Notes under the pieces: generated by a model
Database searches by the model: none
The model's input: only the letters and a program-made list of their open reading frames with translations
What the model was told of the DNA's origin: nothing
From: Zeus faber
Lineage: Eukaryota > Chordata > Actinopteri > Zeiformes > Zeidae
NCBI GenBank assembly: GCA_960531495.1
Contig: OY482847.1
Span: forward strand, 12,365,469 to 12,429,468
Length of the DNA stretch: 64,000 bases
Direction of reading: 5' to 3'
Shown here: positions 60,001 to 64,000 of the stretch, in pieces
Layout of the letters: every line of letters starts with the position of its first letter
Position numbering within the stretch: position 1 is the stretch's first letter
Made by a program: the position numbers and the translations under genes

Positions 60001-61562
60001 GTTTGGATTAATTTACAGTTCCAATAGTACTGCAGTAATCGTAAATTCTCTGTTGCAATCACTGAGGAGCACACCCAGGGTATTGAGTAACATTTATTAT
60101 TGCAGTTATTGAGTTCCAAAATTACCTCCAGGGATAAATAAAAAAAAAACAAAAAAAGTTCTCTTCTCTTTGACATTAGCTCTCGCTGAATCATAACAAC
60201 GGTAAGAAAAATACAGCATATAACTCCACTGTCTAGCCACAGTACACCTTCCCTGTCAGAAATCCACTGTAGCCATTTGGGTTTAAAATAACGACGTGAG
60301 GTCGCCGTAACTGGACATAAAAAAATTAAATAAAATAAATCATGAAAAACCACGAAACTAACGGAGCGCTGGCCGCTCACCCGACTCCCGGTCGCACACG
60401 GTCACCAGCGCCGCGTCCAGGCCCAGAGCGACGTAGCGGGTTCCGGCGCTGACGGAGGAGCAGAGGATCCTCTCGGCGTTGGGCCACAGCATCGCCGGCT
60501 GAGGATCCACGTCTGGAGCGGGCGGAGAGGGAGAGGAACAGCACGGCGGTTTGAACGTCCCCGGGGTGAGTCCCGCCCCTCCGCGCCGCTCCGCTGAGCA
60601 CAGTTCAAATTCACCGCTTCTACCCCTACGCGGGTTTTTGTTCTAAAAGGGCGTTTCAATTGTCAATTTAAAGTTTCGACTTCCAAAGAAACCATATAAG
60701 TGGAGATGAATGATCAAGAGAATACCATCGACTGTAAACAAACTTGAAGATCGCAACCAATCGAAGCAAAGCCTTCCTTCATGATTATGTTGATGTTGCC
60801 AGGTCGGCTTGTGGTGCGTTTGAGATCTGATCGCAAGGTTTTTTGTAAATTCTACGTTTACATTCACTGTCTATCAGTGGGAAATTGTAATAGCCTTGTT
60901 TATTGATTCTTAAGATTCTTTTTATCGTGCATCTTTTATCTTCAAATGAATCTTGACTGTATATTGCCAATTCTTTCAGGTGATCCTCAGGTTTATCGTC
61001 ATTTTATTTCCCTATTTTGCGTTTTTATTACGATGCCTTTTTTACGGGAGCTGAGCTGACGCCGGAATTTCCCTCCGGGGATCAATGAAGCATCTATTTA
61101 GTATTGATAGAAGCATCATCGCATCTTGTTCGTAATTAGCAGATAGGTTATAGCAGTGCTAAAAAAAACGATTACCTCAGGACTTACTTGAGTAGTATAT
61201 TGTTGAACTAAATATTGTTTACTCTCACGCAAGTCATTTATCTCTGCAGTAGCAGGACTCCTAACCAAAGTAAGAAATGCACATTCTACCCAGCTCCCTC
61301 CTCTGGACGCATCCCCCCTCCCAAAAGGACAAACAGCCTCTGAACAAATACATCAACATCAAACATCCATCTCGCACCTTGTTTGTGCTTAGTCGCACTG
61401 CACAGAGAATACTGGAACAGGTTGTGGCTGCCGCTCCACCACAGGCAAACTGCGACCGGCACCGCGGCTAATAAAGGACGAGGGGTTAAAGATTACCTTA
61501 AAATAATCATGGGAGTCGTGATCAGCTGTATTAATGAAATAAAAAACAGATTAAAAAAAAAA

Positions 61563-61639
<77 letters not shown>

Positions 61640-63450
61640 GCCCCCCCCAGTGGATTAAATTCGGCAGGTTGTAACCCATAGTTGGAGGACATAACAGTAT
61701 TCACGGCGTTTGACGTGTAATCCGTGAAGAGCGATGAGATTGCTGCGGCGTCCTCTGCAACTGCACTATGACTAAGACCGAAGCGTCGGCGGGTGAGAAG
61801 AATGACATTTAATGGTAGACGACAGGATCACGCCCCCGTCGCCGCCGGCCCAAAAATATTTCCGTCGGCGCGACACCGCGACGCGCTCCCATGGTGGCGA
61901 GGGGCCGAGCAAAAAGTCATTTTTCGGGGGGAATAATACAGCGTCACATTTATCGTTCGACGTTGCAAAACGTGACAAAAATGTCAAACGTTCCGTTCCG
62001 CACGCGACGGGCCGGCTCAGCGGATCCCTAATCCCCGAGACCACCTCCCAGCGCCCCAGGGCTGACCCCCCGCCCGCCACCGCGACAAACCTGGAAGGTC
62101 AGCGGCTTGTCCGAGGCCTGGACACTGACGACAAGGCAGCAGGAAGTGAACTGTGCAATGGCTGAAAGAAACAAAGATGGTGTCTCAGTGAGGGTTGGAT
62201 TTAAATGACGGCCTAAAAAAACACTCATAGGTGGGGAGATCTGGTCACCGCTGAACATGCCGCGGTGCTGAACCATTGGCAAAGGAGGTTTAAGTATTTG
62301 GATTATTGTGGTTACATTCAACATTATAAAGCAAAGGAAATGTTCAATTATTGTCACAAAAATCAAACAACTTACAAATGCCAATTCATCATTAATAGAT
62401 TTGTACATGGATACATCAGCTCGTCGCTAAATCCTTTTCCTTCCATTTGTTTTCAACGCGTGTCATCAAACAAGAATGTTGTCTTTGAAATATTTACCCT
62501 TCTTGTGTTTTGTCTGGACTGAGCTCCTTCCCGTACTTGAGCCTGAACATGGCGTCCTGCTCTTCCCACTGCCGCCCGCTGATCAAATGGTTTAGGCCAG
62601 AAACGGCGACGCTGTCGCACTCTATTTTATGCAACATGTCAAGAGGGCTGGTCATGGTGGTTCCTGGAGAACAACAGAGAATGTTGTTGGATCAAACCAG
62701 ACAATAACACTTTCTGTCTGGTCCTTTTGCTTTGTGTTGTCACTTTTATTATAGTGACACACTACGTCAGTGGGTCTCAAACTTTTTTTTTTTTTTTTTT
62801 TTGGCAGTGTCCCCACTTCACTGACACAAAACAAAAGAAAGAAAAGGAACATGAACAACGTGCTGTATGTGCACGGTGTGTGGCGCATTCACGTCAACAT
62901 TAAAAGTTCTGCAGACGCTGACACCTGATGCTCATAAACAAAAAATGAAAAGGTTGCATTGAAAATGTGCTAAAGAAAAGATGTGTGCTATCAGATACAG
63001 ATTATATACAACCAATATGCTTAAAAGCAGCACATGATTTTAAATATTCTGAGTAGCAGAGGAGAGAGAGAAGCTCTGAAGTATAAATCCCACTTTTAGA
63101 TGTATCTTTACTTAATAGTATAAAACATATAGAACAAAGCTATGACGCCATCCACAAAGTGACTGCGACATTAGATATTAAACAACTTTAAAGAATATTC
63201 AACAAAGCGACTCCACTGTTTGAACTCTGGCGAATTGATACAACTGACAATTTAGTATTAATGACTCCACCTTCACATAAACAAAAATAAAACTTAAAAA
63301 TAAATTAAAACATCGGACACGTGTTTATGTCCGGATCTTCCACTGACGCAAAAGACTCAAAACATTTCTACCTGCTGGACATTTGGGGGAGTGGATCTTG
63401 ATCGGCGCGGCGACGGGCGCCCACTTCACCTCGATACACCCGGAGGAGTT
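57099..63450 (-). CDS. wdr93: WD-repeat protein WDR93, C-terminal part (nine 3' exons)
   Basis: Nine exons on the minus strand join in phase: 63450-63372, 62663-62498, 62161-62091, 61467-61378, 60512-60381, 59516-59324, 58056-57996, 57867-57711 and 57310-57099 (TAA at 57099). They encode the last 386 residues of a protein that is about 690 long in human, so 5' exons lie beyond the right edge. WDR93 is a WD-repeat protein of unclear function. The match to recalled human WDR93 is ordered along its length: KIHSPKCPAGTT, NHLISGRQWEEQDAMFR, CLWWSGSHNLFQYSL, PAMLWPNAERI then RYVALGL, LPPA..ATHLLASPWNP, and a FIRGD turn near the end. I used recalled similarity, so another WD protein remains possible. 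The last exon has an unused GTATAC after LKQR that could act as a donor. The gene is tail to tail with gnrhr. Confidence 0.72.
59526..59571. repeat. (GGA)n repeat serving as a wdr93 polypyrimidine tract
   Basis: About 15 GGA units. On the minus strand they form a TCC run that continues into CCCTCCAG, the acceptor of the exon starting at 59516. Confidence 0.9.
61565..61638. repeat. (CA)n microsatellite in a wdr93 intron
   Basis: About 37 CA units, roughly 100 bp upstream (in gene orientation) of the wdr93 exon at 61467-61378. Confidence 0.95.
62765..62815. repeat. hAT-like terminal fragment in a wdr93 intron
   Basis: CAGTGGGTCTCAAAC followed by a T-run and GGCAGTGTCCCCAC resembles the terminus of Charlie-type hAT elements. 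Only one end is visible. Confidence 0.35.
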
Positions 63451-63927
63451 CTGCGCGACGGGGAGATGTGGACGGCCGGCGGTTCCATTGGGTGACATTC
63501 ACCGTCCCGGATTGGCAGCCGGGAGAACAAAAGACAAAAGAAATCTGTCGTCGAGTCGATTTTAATTTCTCCTGATTTTGAATCAAAAAATAATTGTATA
63601 ATTACATTCATATTCATACCCGGTCAACACTTGGCCCCTGTCATATACTGTGTGTGTGTGTGTCTAATTGTTATGCCAAATCTCTGCCTGCTCTGCAATG
63701 AACGCACCGACCCTCACAAAGACAAATTCCTTGCATATGAAAACATCCTTGACCCAATAAACAGAATCTCATTCTGATTGTGTTTGACTGAAGGACAACT
63801 CAGGTTTAAAAGCAAGTGTCCAACGAAAGGAGACTCAAATAGTGCTTGCTCACGCTAAATGTTCTTGGAACCATGTAAAAAAATAAATAATAATAAGTAT
63901 AACGTCAGAAGAATGCAATGAAATAAG

Positions 63928-63965
<38 letters not shown>

Positions 63966-64000
63966 GTAATTAGAATGGAGTACAACACCGGTGTCTGTGA
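63451..64000. other. wdr93 intron or upstream sequence, no exon found
   Basis: No further exon is recognisable up to the edge. A retroposon-like 3' tail (CAATAAACAGAATCTCATTCTGATTG with neighbours near 63757-63780) and an (AT)n run at 63931-63960 are present. Confidence 0.4.

Overview
This is a stretch of vertebrate nuclear genome, almost certainly a teleost fish. Genes are split into short exons with GT-AG introns, the protein families are vertebrate-specific, and the spacers are AT-rich and full of CA/TG and trinucleotide microsatellites, decayed LINEs, an LTR-element remnant and small DNA transposons. Four protein-coding genes are supported exon by exon, with matching splice phases throughout.

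Layout. (1) 718-14.3 kb, minus strand: the 5' part of trpm7 (exons 1-10, about the first 404 residues). The rest runs off the left edge. Its CpG-rich promoter is at about 14.3-15.0 kb, and most of 7.5-14.3 kb is its first intron, with a 12-copy 26-bp minisatellite. (2) 16.4-28.3 kb, minus strand: a complete 16-exon sppl2a (514 residues), with a non-LTR retrotransposon copy in intron 7. (3) 28.5-48.9 kb: no intact gene recognised. It holds a decayed intronless klhl10 copy, a reverse-transcriptase fragment, a hAT-type miniature element with target-site duplication, a degraded LTR element with two recognisable LTRs, a GC-rich block and long trinucleotide repeats. (4) 48.9-53.0 kb, plus strand: a complete three-exon GnRH receptor gene. 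(5) 57.1-63.45 kb, minus strand: nine 3' exons of a WD-repeat protein matching WDR93; its 5' exons lie beyond the right edge.

The genes do not form a pathway. TRPM7 is an ion channel-kinase, SPPL2A an endolysosomal intramembrane protease, GnRHR a pituitary hormone receptor and WDR93 a poorly characterised WD protein. Adjacency of trpm7 and sppl2a in the same orientation agrees with human 15q21.2 as I know it, and WDR93 is also on human chromosome 15, so the block looks like ancestral linkage. I see no operon-like system, CRISPR array or confident RNA gene. The points most worth a second look are the TG/T tract at the sppl2a exon 8 acceptor, the klhl10 retrocopy, the LTR pair, the trpm7 minisatellite and a few open candidate exons.
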